Positions 1 to 10,361 of a DNA stretch of 64,000 nucleotides are shown piece after piece. The stretch lies in assembly GCF_040954645.1 (NCBI RefSeq), contig NC_092810.1, positions 74,860,660 to 74,924,659 of the forward strand, given 5' to 3'. Numbering within the stretch: position 1 is the first letter of the stretch; every line of letters begins with the position of its first letter. Source of the stretch: Diabrotica undecimpunctata (taxonomy: Eukaryota > Arthropoda > Insecta > Coleoptera > Chrysomelidae). A model generated the notes under the pieces. The model made no database searches. It was not told where the DNA came from and was given only the letters and a program-made list of their open reading frames with translations. A program made the translations under genes and the position numbers.

Positions 1-1
1 A

Positions 2-247
2 ATTAAGTATCCAAAGGAGCTTGTTGAGATAATGATTAAAACGTGCCAAGAACTTGATGATGAACGAACTAAAAAAGTGAAGTATATGCAGATAGAATTT
101 CAAGATGTTTTTGCCATTGATAAGAAGGCTAAGGGCAAAACAAGCATAGTAAAGCATAAAATTAATACCGGAGACGCTCAGCCAATCAGACAACAACCTA
201 GACGACTTCCATTTGCGAATAGAGATTGTAGCACTACGCTACCGTAA
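2..247 (+). pseudogene. Ty3/gypsy pol fragment, linker before reverse transcriptase
   Basis: The frame is open from the left edge and ends at a stop at 245-247. The peptide contains FQDVFA followed by TSIVKHKINTGDAQPIRQ and QPRRLPF, the linker that precedes the RT domain in insect Ty3/gypsy polyproteins: a short region ending in a conserved I-x-TGDA-x-PIRQ-x-PRR stretch. Immediately after the RRLPF block the sequence stops resembling pol and no RT core follows, so this is the truncated end of an element lying mainly to the left of the window. No LTR accompanies it. Family assignment is firm; the exact lineage is not. Confidence 0.75.
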
Positions 248-2201
248 CCTTAGCCGTTTCCTTAACAATTAATGTATCGATCAAAAAAAGGACTCTAATT
301 ATACGGACTAACTATTGAACTGAACGCCTTGTTTGAAAATCAGTGCTAGTTGGCAAGCGATTTGAAGCAGAACTAGATGGGAATAAACACAAACGATATT
401 AAGTAGAAAACAAAACCGGCAGACGAGAGGCACAATTAATAAAATGAATTAAATAAGGATGTGGAAATATTTAAATGAGAATTCAGCCAACTGTAGTTAA
501 ATAAAACTATGAAAACAGTCGTCTAGTGAGTAAATTTTTGTACAGTTTAAATATGTAGGAACCACATGTAGATAAATTATTTATTTTATTCGATAATAAT
601 TCAAATTTAGTGAAGCTAATGCTAGAAATTTATTACTCAAATATTATTTTTGATTTTATTGTGTGAGGTGATTATTCCATATGCGTGGAAGAATACCGTT
701 CAGTATCTTGATAAACCGGTCTGTCTCATCTTGTATCAACGAAAAAGATTTCTAGATACTTATAAGAACTTCTTTTTAGCCGTACCTAGTAAATAGAAAA
801 AAACAAGTAAGCCTATATAAAATAAGGAAATTGGAAGGCAAATCTTACCGATCACCCATTTCCATAAGGAAATCTTATTGATGTAAGTGGCCTACCATCA
901 ACTACCATCGATTGGGAGCAGTAAATCGCTTATGGTCGTTATTGAGCTGTGTAACAAGTATTTCCTGTCTGGAGTTGCATAAAGATAAGTGTCTCTAATT
1001 CATTCTTATGTACTGTACATTTGGTTAAACAACGTAAATACTTTAACGCAAGTGTTAGTAACCCATCTATTTGAAGTTTAAATTTTTCTTCTTTAGTTCG
1101 CATCAACCTTACAGATTTAAATCAAATTTATCTTTTAATTTCACTTTATATTCACGGTTTTATTTATATAATTGAATTAATACATTACACGATATTACCC
1201 CATGTAAAGAGATATAAGTACTTCTCGACCTAGGTATTAAAAAAAATTGTTATTAAGCTAATTAAGTGTTGTTATAACTATAATTTTTCATGGTACAACC
1301 ATGTATGCCCCCAGTCACTAGCACTCAAAATCTTCTGTATCTTGTTAAAGTTTAACATAAAAGTACTCAAAATTTTTTGTCTGTATCTTGTTAAAGTTTT
1401 AATATAAAATCACTCAAATTTTCTGTTTGTATATTGTAAAAAAAATTTTTTTAATTTAAAACAAAAGAAGCTTAAAAAAAGAGTATATCATATATTTTAT
1501 ATTTTCTATACATTATAAATAATGGACAGATGATATATATGATTCTATAATCAAGCCATTTTTTTACATTTTTCTATAATAAAACCACATATTGTACATA
1601 TTGCGTTTTACTTTACCTACACCTGGTATCTCTCAGCTACTTGGGTTTTAAATAGTTTTTGGGATTAAATCATACTTTTATCGTTTATCATTATACTTTC
1701 TAGCACACCCACCGTAATATCAACAAAGTAGAAGATTCAACAGACCTTTACTCTTGGCGCCCATCCTTTTTTTGTTATCAACTCCTTTCCTCTTCAGTGA
1801 TCTTCGGTTTTTATCTGTTGTTTCTTTATCATCATCTATTTTCTTCTAACACGGCACAAAAAGCCAGCCGATCACCATTCCCTGAATATTTACGTCTAAT
1901 CCTCTTATTGTTCTCTATCTCTCTCTCACTCACTAAATTTTAGTTAACCAGCTTGACCATCCGGTCACTTAAATTCCCTTCCAATTAATATCATTTGCCT
2001 CTAATTTTTCCCCATTTTCTTTATCTCTCGTTTGATCAAACTGTTAAGCCTGGGTTTTATTAATTTTTCTTTTTTTTTTCTTTCGCCAATCCAGCCTTTT
2101 ATCTTTATTACCAAAAAGTAACCTTATAACTCCAAGTTATAAAAGTTATAAGATTATAAGATGAATCCGAAGACATAATTAAAGATATGAACAAACAAGG
2201 G

Positions 2202-2249
2202 GTGGTTGCCATTTAATGACAAAAAATTGAGTCATTAAACGGCAACCAC
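2202..2249. repeat. 19-bp inverted repeat (hairpin), 10-nt loop
   Basis: Arm 2202-2220 reads GTGGTTGCCATTTAATGAC and arm 2231-2249 is its reverse complement with one mismatch. The spacer is AAAAAATTGA. This is far longer than expected by chance in AT-rich DNA. Confidence 0.9.
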
Positions 2250-2485
2250 ACAACGCATCTACCAGTAATATCCCGAGTAGTGTGTAACTCATAATATTCT
2301 TCGCATACCTTTTCTGCAGGCGACACAAAATTTGGAAATTGGAATTTCTTTCATTTCCCAGAAGCGAGTTAAATTGATGTACGACATTGGACTATTTTTA
2401 GTGAAAGATAACACGCAGTATTTTGCAATCGAAGCAAATTACTTATTTTACCTGCAAAAATCCATACAAGTTAAGTAACCAATCT

Positions 2486-2522
2486 GTTTACTTAGTAACA
2501 AATGTCTTGTTACTAAGTAAAC
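2486..2522. repeat. Perfect 16-bp inverted repeat (hairpin), 5-nt loop
   Basis: Arm 2486-2501 (GTTTACTTAGTAACAA) and arm 2507-2522 are exact reverse complements separated by ATGTC. It lies about 240 bp from the hairpin at 2202-2249. No flanking TE signature was recognised. Confidence 0.9.
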
Positions 2523-2714
2523 GTTTTATTGTCCTTATAAAGTGTCGTTTATTATATCTAAACAGATGTAATACCTCGGTTTAATAGCGATTACGTTTGA
2601 CTGAAACGTTTTAATTTAATTGGTATACATTGAATAACGAAGTTTGTGCAAGGAACCAGCGGATCGAGAATATCCTATTTTCTTCTAGAATTATTGAATT
2701 TATCTGTCTGCTGC

Positions 2715-2780
2715 TTTCTCGCAGCATTACAGTATGTTGATTTTTCGCAGCATTACTGTATAATTGATTTTTCGCAGCAT
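2715..2780. repeat. Minisatellite, about 2.5 copies of a 27-bp unit
   Basis: Units start at 2715, 2741 and 2768. Each carries the core TTCGCAGCAT or TCTCGCAGCAT; the first two are complete and continue into CAGTATGTTGAT and CTGTATAATTGA, the third is partial. Confidence 0.75.
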
Positions 2781-3347
2781 ATATTCCTGAGATGTAGTTT
2801 GCAAGCTATTTCTCCAATATCTGAGAGGTCCTTTTATGTTTGCTGATTACTATGTCTATTCTTAAGTAATTGCGAAAAACTTAAAACTAAAAAAATTATT
2901 TTAAAATGTATGTAATATTTTTCATTCAACAAAACATACAAGAAAAACTACAACCACACCCATACATGATCTAGAAAATACATACTATATTTTATGTATA
3001 TATGTCTACTGAAACTTGCATTGCATAAAGCACAGACCATTGAACTTGTAATTAAATATAGTTCATATCATACTGTAAGCGATGTTTATTAAAGCAATTA
3101 TAAATATTTTTATAATTCATGTTATTAAAATATTAACACTTATTTCAGAGAATAAAGAATAACGAACTCCAATTTTTATCAACAAAATTACTAGCGTGTT
3201 TTAGAATTTGACCGCTTTATCTAATATAAGGTCACGAAGTATCAAATTTAAAACTGAAATTATTTTAAATGTTTACTATTTTCCGATAAAAGCGATGTAT
3301 GGTAATTTATTATAAAAATTAAACAACTAATATTGAAATCTATTAAT

Positions 3348-3353
<6 letters not shown>

Positions 3354-3409
<56 letters not shown>
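3354..3409. repeat. (TA)n microsatellite at left boundary of Gypsy-1
   Basis: About 28 TA dinucleotides ending exactly where the Gypsy-1 5' LTR begins. The same repeat resumes right after the 3' LTR, so the element appears to have integrated into a TA tract. The target-site duplication cannot be separated from the repeat. Confidence 0.95.
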
Positions 3410-3411
<2 letters not shown>

Positions 3412-4771
3412 AAATGATATTGTTTAAAAAAATTAATTTATAAGTTATATACTACATAATATTAGATATAAAAAGTATTTGATTATTTTAAATAAGTTAT
3501 ATACTAGAGAATTTAATAAAAATATATTTATGTGAGGGCATTTTTAATAAATTAGCATATAATAAGTGTAAAAAGTTGTATTTTAATGTTGTAAATATAT
3601 TTAAGTGAGCCATGTGCATAGGCAACCAACTATACAGTAAATTGACAGATAGAAATTAATCATAATACGAATATAAGTGGGGTTATAATAATAATGTTAG
3701 TTTAAAATGTTTAATTTATATATATTTAATGATTTAAATGTTTATTCTGATCTGAAAAGCCTAAATGTCAACAAAATTATCAATGGAACATTAACGAATT
3801 CTCCAGAGTGCAGAGTGTGACCATTGTTTACGGTCGAATATTCTGGAATAATGATTATGTCGGTGGATGGAACAGATATTTTTTCGAGAACATCCACATC
3901 GAAGAAATAGAACAAATTGGAACATGATCTCTTACCAGATGGTTATAGAATATCCAAAAAGATATAAATACCCGTGATTTGGATTCAAGATGGAAGTTTT
4001 TAGTCAGAAGTCAGGCCAGTTCATTATGAAAGTTAGTAGACACATTTAGTTAGTGTAGTAAATTGTTCAGAATTTTCAAGAAGTCAGTCAGAAAAGTTTA
4101 GTAAGAAATATGAAAGTTAGTTGGAGTCAGTGAATCAAGTACAAATAGTCCAATTGTTTAATATAATTAAAAAAGGTATATTGGAAGAAATTAAATTATG
4201 TTATGGTTGGAGATTAGTATAAATCAACTTATAATAATTGGATATTGGTATATTGAAAAGAAGAATAAATATAAATGCTGTTTGCTGGTTTGCTTGGTGG
4301 TATATAAATGCTGGTGAAGAAAAATATATCTTAAATTGGTAGAAGCTGATAATTGGAAAAAGAAATTTCACAAAAACAAGGATAACCGAAGTACGAAGAC
4401 ATTCAGTGGTGATTAGAATATATATAGTGGAAAACAGTTCATTTAGGCATTCAGTGAAAGAAAGGTACAAAATTTTGTTAATATAATTTAGTTAGTGTTA
4501 TAACAATTTCAATTTTGATGATATTTTGTTTAAATTTAACATTGTCTATAGAATTTAATTGGTTTTATAAGAACATCAATTTAAAGATAGTTTATTTTAA
4601 ATTTACATTGGCTAGGTTAGATATATATGTGTGTTTCATAATAGTTATAATAAAGATAATTTAAAAAAGTACTTACAAGCTAATTCTTTGAGAAACGCGA
4701 TAAAAACCCTATATATTATATTATTAAAAATACTCATTGCTCATCATTCAAACAAAAAACACATCATAACA
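3410..4771 (+). repeat. Gypsy-1 5' LTR (1362 bp)
   Basis: Direct repeat of 10362-11725, with TG...CA ends. It is unusually long for an insect gypsy LTR. It contains a TATA box at 3963-3970 and AATAAA motifs downstream (for example in 4255-4275). Differences from the 3' LTR include a C/T near 3896, two changes in 4516-4526 and a TA indel near 4422. Confidence 0.95.
3963..3970 (+). promoter_or_regulatory. TATA box of Gypsy-1 LTR promoter
   Basis: TATAAATA lies about 450 bp after the LTR start, with AGTCAG initiator-like sequence about 35 bases downstream (near 4002). The same block recurs in the 3' LTR near 10915. This would place the U3/R boundary near 4000. Function is inferred. Confidence 0.55.
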
Positions 4772-4775
4772 ATTT

Positions 4776-4793
4776 TGGCACCCAACGCGGTGG
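4776..4793 (+). promoter_or_regulatory. Gypsy-1 primer-binding site (tRNA primer)
   Basis: TGGCACCCAACGCGGTGG starts four bases after the LTR end, the expected place for minus-strand priming. It matches the TGG(C)xCCCAACG pattern common in insect gypsy elements and resembles the equivalent sites of Gypsy-2 and Gypsy-B1. I do not assign the tRNA. Confidence 0.7.
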
Positions 4794-4915
4794 CTCTCTA
4801 TTTAAAAGAATTAGTTTGGGAAGATAAGTGCTCTCATATAATTAAATTAATTATCAGTAGAAAGAAAAAGTATAGATTTTAATTTTAATTATATTTGAAC
4901 AAGTAAAGTCTCAAA

Positions 4916-5137
4916 ATGTCTCAAGGAAAGAAAGGTACAAGAAGCAAAAAGAATGAAGAAGATGTGGAAGTAGAAACACAACCTATACAAGACGAGAGTT
5001 TAGTTCAAGTTCCACAAGATACTGCAGAAATGAATCCAGAAAGAGAGGAAAATGTCAATATGGCAGCTTTGATGTCATTAATGATGCAGATGAACAAGAC
5101 AATAGAAGAGAATTCAAAGAAGTCAAAGAAGACATGA
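4916..5137 (+). CDS. Gypsy-1 Gag N-terminal piece (73 aa), frame-broken
   Basis: Begins at the first good ATG after the primer-binding site, MSQGKKGTRSKKNEED, and is highly charged and hydrophilic. It ends at TGA 5135-5137, four bases inside the ATG of the next ORF (ATGA overlap), which lies in the -1 frame. Just before the stop, this frame reads ENSKKSKKT while the downstream frame reads EFKEVKEDMKKMEQ, which joins smoothly to the following coiled coil. That suggests an indel within about 5105-5115 split one gag ORF in two. A programmed shift cannot be excluded, but I see no canonical slippery heptamer here. Confidence 0.6.
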   Translation: MSQGKKGTRSKKNEEDVEVETQPIQDESLVQVPQDTAEMNPEREENVNMAALMSLMMQMNKTIEENSKKSKKT

Positions 5138-6561
5138 AAAAAATGGAACAGAAAATGGAAGAGAATACGAAGAAAATGGAAGAGAATACGAAAAAAATGG
5201 AAGAGAACACGAAAAAAATGGAAGAGAATTATAGAAAATTAGAAAAGAAAATAGAAGATAATAATAATAAAATTGTAAAGCAAATAGAAAAACAAATGGA
5301 TAAAAAACTTGAAGCTGCAGAGAAAAAAGTAGCAAATGAAATAAAAATTATACGGAATGACTACAAGAAAAGGATAGAAAATGAGAGGACAGAAGTAAAG
5401 AGGATTATTCAAGATAATAAGATAGATATAGAACAGAAAATAGAGTTACAGAAATGTAACTTAGAAGTAAAAATTAACGAAGACAGGAGAAACACAGAAG
5501 AAAAATTAGACGATATACAACAAAATATCCAAATAAATAGTAATCAAATAAGAAATGTGGAACAGAGAATAGATGATATTTCACAAATGAGAGACATAGG
5601 GAGACCTTACTTAAATTTAACAAATGAGACTGGGATTAAATTCTCTGGTAATATAAAAAATTTGCATCCTAGAGTATACATAAATAGTTTAAAACATAAA
5701 TTAAGATTGGTGAATAATATTAATGATATTAAAGATTATATTAGAATGACATTAAATGACAATGCAGCAACTTGGTTTGCTAGTATTGAGAATGATTTAG
5801 ATAATTTTCAAACATTTGAAAATAAATTTTTAAATTATTATTGGGGTGAATTAGAGCAAGCCAAGTTTAGAGAAATTCTATATTTTGGAAAGTATAATCA
5901 AAATTTAAAATCAAATATGGTAGATTATGCATTGAAATTGATAACAGTTGCAAAATATTTAGAACCACCACTTAGAGAGGATGAAACAGTCTTAAATGTA
6001 TCTAGACATTTTGATGCTGATGTGCAAACCGTAACTGTACAAAATATTCAAACAATAAATAGTTTTATTAATTTTATTCAAAGAATACAAAGAGGCAATA
6101 TGACAAGTAATAATAACAACAGAAAAAACAACAATAACTTTCAATATAATAAAAATGATAATCAACAATATAGACAATCATATAACAATAATACTAGGTA
6201 TGGTGATAGTTTACAAAATTTTAATAATACTAACAGTAATCCAAATAGACAGAACTTTAATAATAATACTAGTTATAATAGACAAAATTTTAATAATAAT
6301 ACTAATTATAATAGACAACATTTTAATAACAGTACTAATAATAATAGACAAGATTTTAACAATAGAAGAAATACAGAGCGACCTAACTATAACCGACAGG
6401 TAAATTGTGTTCGAAGGAATAGAAGCTGCGAAGACAGGGAACGAAATAGTACAAGGCAAGAAAATGTGAGTAGAAGTCATAGTAGGGAAAGACATAGGAC
6501 ATCAGATCCAAGTGGTCAGATACAATCTGACAATTCTAATAATCAAAATTTTGTGCAGTAA
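5134..6561 (+). CDS. gag: Gypsy-1 Gag: coiled coil, capsid, Asn-rich basic tail
   Basis: Structural protein of 475 aa that would assemble the cytoplasmic particle and bind element RNA. Residues about 1-155 form a long charged coiled coil opening with near-perfect repeats of KKMEENT. Residues about 165-325 are capsid-like (ATWFASIE, FENKFLNYYWGE, VLNVSRHFDADV). From about 325 to 415 the protein is Asn-rich with tandem NRQ-x-FNNxT repeats, followed by an Arg/Ser-rich tail. No CCHC zinc knuckle is present, so RNA binding probably relies on the basic repeat tail. The stop TAA at 6559-6561 lies a few codons after a -1 slippery heptamer that leads into pol. Confidence 0.85.
   Translation: MKKMEQKMEENTKKMEENTKKMEENTKKMEENYRKLEKKIEDNNNKIVKQIEKQMDKKLEAAEKKVANEIKIIRNDYKKRIENERTEVKRIIQDNKIDIEQKIELQKCNLEVKINEDRRNTEEKLDDIQQNIQINSNQIRNVEQRIDDISQMRDIGRPYLNLTNETGIKFSGNIKNLHPRVYINSLKHKLRLVNNINDIKDYIRMTLNDNAATWFASIENDLDNFQTFENKFLNYYWGELEQAKFREILYFGKYNQNLKSNMVDYALKLITVAKYLEPPLREDETVLNVSRHFDADVQTVTVQNIQTINSFINFIQRIQRGNMTSNNNNRKNNNNFQYNKNDNQQYRQSYNNNTRYGDSLQNFNNTNSNPNRQNFNNNTSYNRQNFNNNTNYNRQHFNNSTNNNRQDFNNRRNTERPNYNRQVNCVRRNRSCEDRERNSTRQENVSRSHSRERHRTSDPSGQIQSDNSNNQNFVQ
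6546..6552 (+). promoter_or_regulatory. -1 ribosomal frameshift heptamer A AAT TTT (gag-pol)
   Basis: In the gag frame the last codons read CAA AAT TTT GTG CAG TAA. A AAT TTT fits the canonical X XXY YYZ slip rule. The -1 frame entered here is open through protease to the end of pol without a stop, so the signal sits exactly where a Gag-Pol fusion needs it. A downstream stimulatory structure was not worked out. Confidence 0.7.
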
Positions 6562-9500
6562 ACTTTCTGAATTACAAGTTAGGCCATTGCTATTATGAAA
6601 AACCTTCTGAATTTATTTCTTTAGATGAAGAGAAAATTATTGAATCTATTAATTTAATTTATATAAATGCTTTGGCCAAAAATAAAATGATTAAAATTAT
6701 GATAGATACTGGTTCAGAAAGTACATTAGTCTCGGAGAATTTTATTTTTAATACATTAAAACTATCAGATATAATAAAGATTCCAAAAATTAAAATTATT
6801 GGTGCAAATAATAAGAAGTTGGGTGAAATTGATAAACTAGCCAATTTTAAAATTAATATTCTTAATAAAGAAATTAATATGCAAGGATTTATTGTCAAGG
6901 ATTTATGTGTTGATATATTAATGGGAAATGATGAATTGGAAAAGAAGAAAGTAAAGATAGATTTTGAAGAAAAAATGGTAACTTTGGAAGGGCAAATAAT
7001 TAAATTTATGCAGAAAGATGAGGTAGAAGAAGGAATAAGAGTTGATAGGATATTATTAAAAGAAAATAATGATGTTTATGAAGAAGAAATGTATTTTGAT
7101 GATAGGGAAATGTCCCAAAAGAATGTAAAGAATAATTATTGTAGTGAATATTTAAGGAATGGAAATTTTAAGCATATGGATGCCTACGAGGCGGAGTGCG
7201 TAAAATTGGAAGCAAGGAATAATGAGTACATAATGAAGAATAATTTTATTTGTAAAGAAGAAGATATGATAAAAGGTTTAAATTGCCCTGAAGAATATAA
7301 ATCAATAGTCATTTCCATATTGCAGCAACACAAGGGACTTGTCAATAAAGAAAATAGAATTGCACAAAATTATATCCATAGTATAAAAGTTAAAGAAGAA
7401 AAAGATTTTAAAACAAAATCATACCCAATACCATATAAATACAGAGAAGAAGTGAACAAAACAATTAATAATATGTTAGAAGATGGAATCATTGAGAAGG
7501 CAGATACACGTTTTATCAACCCTATAGTAGTAGTGCGTAAAAGATCAGGTGAAATCAGGTTATGTTTGGATGCAAGGAATATTAACAAGATCACTGAAAA
7601 GCAATTTGAAGCACCAATGAGTATAGATGGAATACTAGGAAGAATTACAGGAATGTCATTTTTCACTAAAATTGATTTACAGCATAGCTTTTGGTTAATA
7701 CCTCTAGAAAAAAAAAGTAGACAGTATACAGGATTTCAGATAGATGGAGTAGTATATCAATTCAAAGTAGTACCATTTGGACTTCAATCATCTTGCAGTG
7801 CTCTATGTAGATGTCTTCATGATATTTTGGATCAATATGAACATTTTGTAATTCACTACATTGATGATATATTAATTTTTTCTAAAACGGCTGAAGATCA
7901 TGAGAAACACCTAAAAATTATAATAAATAGATTAGACAAAGTTGGACTAAAAATAAATCAAGAAAAATGTACATTTTTTCAAAAAGAAGTCATATATCTA
8001 GGTTATAAACTTAACACTAAGGGAATCGAAATGGATCCAGAACGGACACAAGTCATTCAGGAATATAAAACACCACACAATTTAAGAACTTTAAGAGGAT
8101 TTATTGGAATAATTAATTATTATAAAAGGATGATACCAGATCTAAGTATAAAAGAAATTCCATTACTTGAACTACTGAGAAAAGGTGTAAAATGGAGATG
8201 GGATCAGAGAAGAGAACTAGCATTCCAAGAAATTAAAAACATTTTTCTGTCAAATTTGAAGATATACCATCCTGACTACACACAGCCATTCATATTAAGA
8301 ACAGATGCATCAATAGAGAGATTATCAGGGGTATTATTACAAATACATGATGGGGTCGAATACCCAATACAATTCATTTCAAGAATTACAAAGCCACATG
8401 AAAAGGGTTACTCAGTTTCAGAATTAGAACTAGCAAGTATTATACACTGTGTCACAAAATTAAGATTTTATTTGTTGGGTAATGAATTTACAATAGAAAC
8501 AGATCACCAAGCTTTAACGTCTATATTAAATAACAAATATGGAAACAGTAGAATACATCGGTGGAGTCTAATACTTAGTGAATACTGCTTTGAAATCAAA
8601 TACATTTCTGGAAAATCCAATATAGTGGCAGATGCTTTATCAAGGTTAGAAAATATACCACAAAAAGGGCAGCGAACAATAAAAATTGGATTAAATCAAT
8701 TAGTAGAAAGTACTGGATTATATTCTAAAGAAGAAATTATAAGAGATCAGATCAATTTGAGTGAAAAACAAAAAGTCCTTAGGAAAGATGGGGTATATTA
8801 TAAAATAATAAATGGCATAGAAGTATATGTAATAACTAGAACTTTAGCAAAGAAAATATTGAAAAATTTACATAACAATTATATGCATATTGGTTCAAGA
8901 AAGCTATGGATGCTATTTAGGGACAATTATTTTGCAAAGAATGACATAAGTATAGCAAAAGAAATTACTACCCAATGCCCAATATGTCAACTAAACAAAG
9001 AAAAGAATTTCAAAAACCAGAACACATATAAATCTAATGTTGTATATGAAAAACTAAATACAGTTTCCATGGATTTTATTTCAAATTTAGTTCTCAGTCC
9101 AACAGGAAAAAAGCATATACTAGTGATAGTTGATTTATATACAAAATTTATTAAACTATATCCCTGCTTTAGAACAAATGTTAAAACATTAAAATTATAT
9201 ATTAATCAATTTTTCGAAGAAATAGGACCATTTAGAAATTGCATAATAGATAATGCTACATATTTTAACAACCAAAAATTTCGGACATTTTGTGAGAAAA
9301 AGGGAATCAACATTCATTTTACAAGTATCAGACATCCTCAGGCAAATCCTGCAGAAAGATATATTAAAGAAGTTATAAAATATTTAAGGATACTGTGCCA
9401 AAACCAACATGAAACTTGGCAGCAACATATACCACAAGTAGAATATTTTTTAAATAATACACATAATTTGAATACAGAGGAAGTACCAGAATATTTAATG

Positions 9501-9860
9501 TTTGGCCATATAGGAAACAGAAAGTGGATTAGTGAATATAATCAGGATATGTTAGAACAAGTAATGCAGAAAGTGAATAACCGAATTAGGAGGAAAGCTG
9601 AAAAATATATCAGAAGACAAAATCGAAATATAAAAAAACCAATCACATTTCAAAAAGGAGACCAAGTGTTAATTCGTTCACTTAGAAAAAGTAATGTTAA
9701 AGAAAATCGTTGTAAGAAATTACAACCAATGTTTGAAGGTCCATATAGAATTGAAAATCAGAATGGACTAAATAGTTATGTGTTAATAGATGCAGAGAAC
9801 AGACTAAGAGGCATGTTTCATATTAATGACATTTTTCAATATCATGAAGAGATTGAATAA
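6552..9860 (+). CDS. pol: Gypsy-1 Pol: protease, RT, RNase H, integrase
   Basis: Open frame from the slippery site to TAA at 9858-9860. The start is taken at the frameshift because the frame is open from there and the next candidate start is only a TTG at 6672. Numbering from 6672: protease catalytic DTGS at 12-15; RT with KIDLQHSFW and catalytic YIDD at 396-399; RNase H acidic residues D545, E584 and D611; integrase HHCC finger (HNNYMHIG ... CPICQ), then D801, D860, E895, and a C-terminal GPYRIENQNG motif. All catalytic residues expected of Ty3/gypsy Pol are present and there are no internal stops. This is the most intact coding region in the window and could be functional if Gag is supplied. 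Confidence 0.95.
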   Translation, partial: CAVNFLNYKLGHCYYEKPSEFISLDEEKIIESINLIYINALAKNKMIKIMIDTGSESTLVSENFIFNTLKLSDIIKIPKIKIIGANNKKLGEIDKLANFKINILNKEINMQGFIVKDLCVDILMGNDELEKKKVKIDFEEKMVTLEGQIIKFMQKDEVEEGIRVDRILLKENNDVYEEEMYFDDREMSQKNVKNNYCSEYLRNGNFKHMDAYEAECVKLEARNNEYIMKNNFICKEEDMIKGLNCPEEYKSIVISILQQHKGLVNKENRIAQNYIHSIKVKEEKDFKTKSYPIPYKYREEVNKTINNMLEDGIIEKADTRFINPIVVVRKRSGEIRLCLDARNINKITEKQFEAPMSIDGILGRITGMSFFTKIDLQHSFWLIPLEKKSRQYTGFQIDGVVYQFKVVPFGLQSSCSALCRCLHDILDQYEHFVIHYIDDILIFSKTAEDHEKHLKIIINRLDKVGLKINQEKCTFFQKEVIYLGYKLNTKGIEMDPERTQVIQEYKTPHNLRTLRGFIGIINYYKRMIPDLSIKEIPLLELLRKGVKWRWDQRRELAFQEIKNIFLSNLKIYHPDYTQPFILRTDASIERLSGVLLQIHDGVEYPIQFISRITKPHEKGYSVSELELASIIHCVTKLRFYLLGNEFTIETDHQALTSILNNKYGNSRIHRWSLILSEYCFEIKYISGKSNIVADALSRLENIPQKGQRTIKIGLNQLVESTGLYSKEEIIRDQINLSEKQKVLRKDGVYYKIINGIEVYVITRTLAKKILKNLHNNYMHIGSRKLWMLFRDNYFAKNDISIAKEITTQCPICQLNKEKNFKNQNTYKSNVVYEKLNTVSMDFISNLVLSPTGKKHILVIVDLYTKFIKLYPCFRTNVKTLKLYINQFFEEIGPFRNCIIDNATYFNNQKFRTFCEKKGINIHFTSIRHPQANPAERYIKEVIKYLRILCQNQHETWQQHIPQVEYFLNNTHNLNTEEVPEYLMFGHIGNRKWISEYNQDMLEQVMQKVNNRIRRKAEKYIRRQNRNIKKPITFQKGDQVLIRSLRKSNVKENRCKKLQPMFEGPYRIENQNGLNSYVLIDAENRLRGMFHINDIFQYHEEIE

Positions 9861-10361
9861 TGTTTTCTATACCTTTAACACAAATATAATAACACTAATA
9901 ACTTACTGATAGATCCATTTCATACATAGATGGTAGATTTCTTTGTTGTGAATCAATTTGACATCATACTTGTTGAATTTTGTATATATGGAAATTATTT
10001 TGTACCCTAAAAATCATAATTTGGGGGTTAGATACAAAATTGATTTTATAAATGTCTTTCTAATATAATAAAGTATAAAACTTACCAATTTATATGCATG
10101 AAAGCCTGTTGAATGGAAATAATTCCTAGATTTGTATCTTAACATCCATTGTAAAATGTAAACACAATAAAACAACACACAAACTTTATTTGACATGACA
10201 GTTTGACATAGACAGCGAACAGGGATGTATTTGATAGAACAATTAAAATAGGAAATTAAATTATTTCATTTATTATAATTACTAAGGTATGTGGATAAGA
10301 AAATTAATATTTAAAAAAATAATAAGTAAATTATTTATTTTAAATTTAATTTTGGGGTGTT
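9861..10361 (+). other. Gypsy-1 3' untranslated region, weak polypurine tract
   Basis: About 500 bases between the pol stop and the 3' LTR with no ORF, so no envelope gene. The bases just before the LTR read TTTTGGGGTGTT, a short G-run that may serve as plus-strand primer but is a poor polypurine tract. Confidence 0.6.

Larger units (their letters stand above)
248..3353. other. Non-coding AT-rich stretch, no gene seen
   Basis: No convincing open frame on either strand; short ORFs here lack recognisable domains. Contents that can be supported are two long hairpins (2202-2249 and 2486-2522), a small 27-bp minisatellite (2715-2780) and pyrimidine-rich tracts around 1740-2110. It may hold decayed TE sequence, but I recognise none. 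Confidence 0.6.

Noticed and set aside
2715..2780. CRISPR-like array (regular repeats)
   Set aside because: Only 2.5 contiguous 27-bp units without spacers, in a eukaryotic context; it is a minisatellite.
5123..5335. Minus-strand Phe/Tyr/Ser-rich ORF antisense to the Gag coiled coil
   Set aside because: It is a shadow of the GAA- and AAA-rich coding strand of gag.
9861..10361. Possible env gene in Gypsy-1 (errantivirus-like)
   Set aside because: Only ~500 bases separate pol from the LTR, with no ORF, signal peptide or membrane segment.
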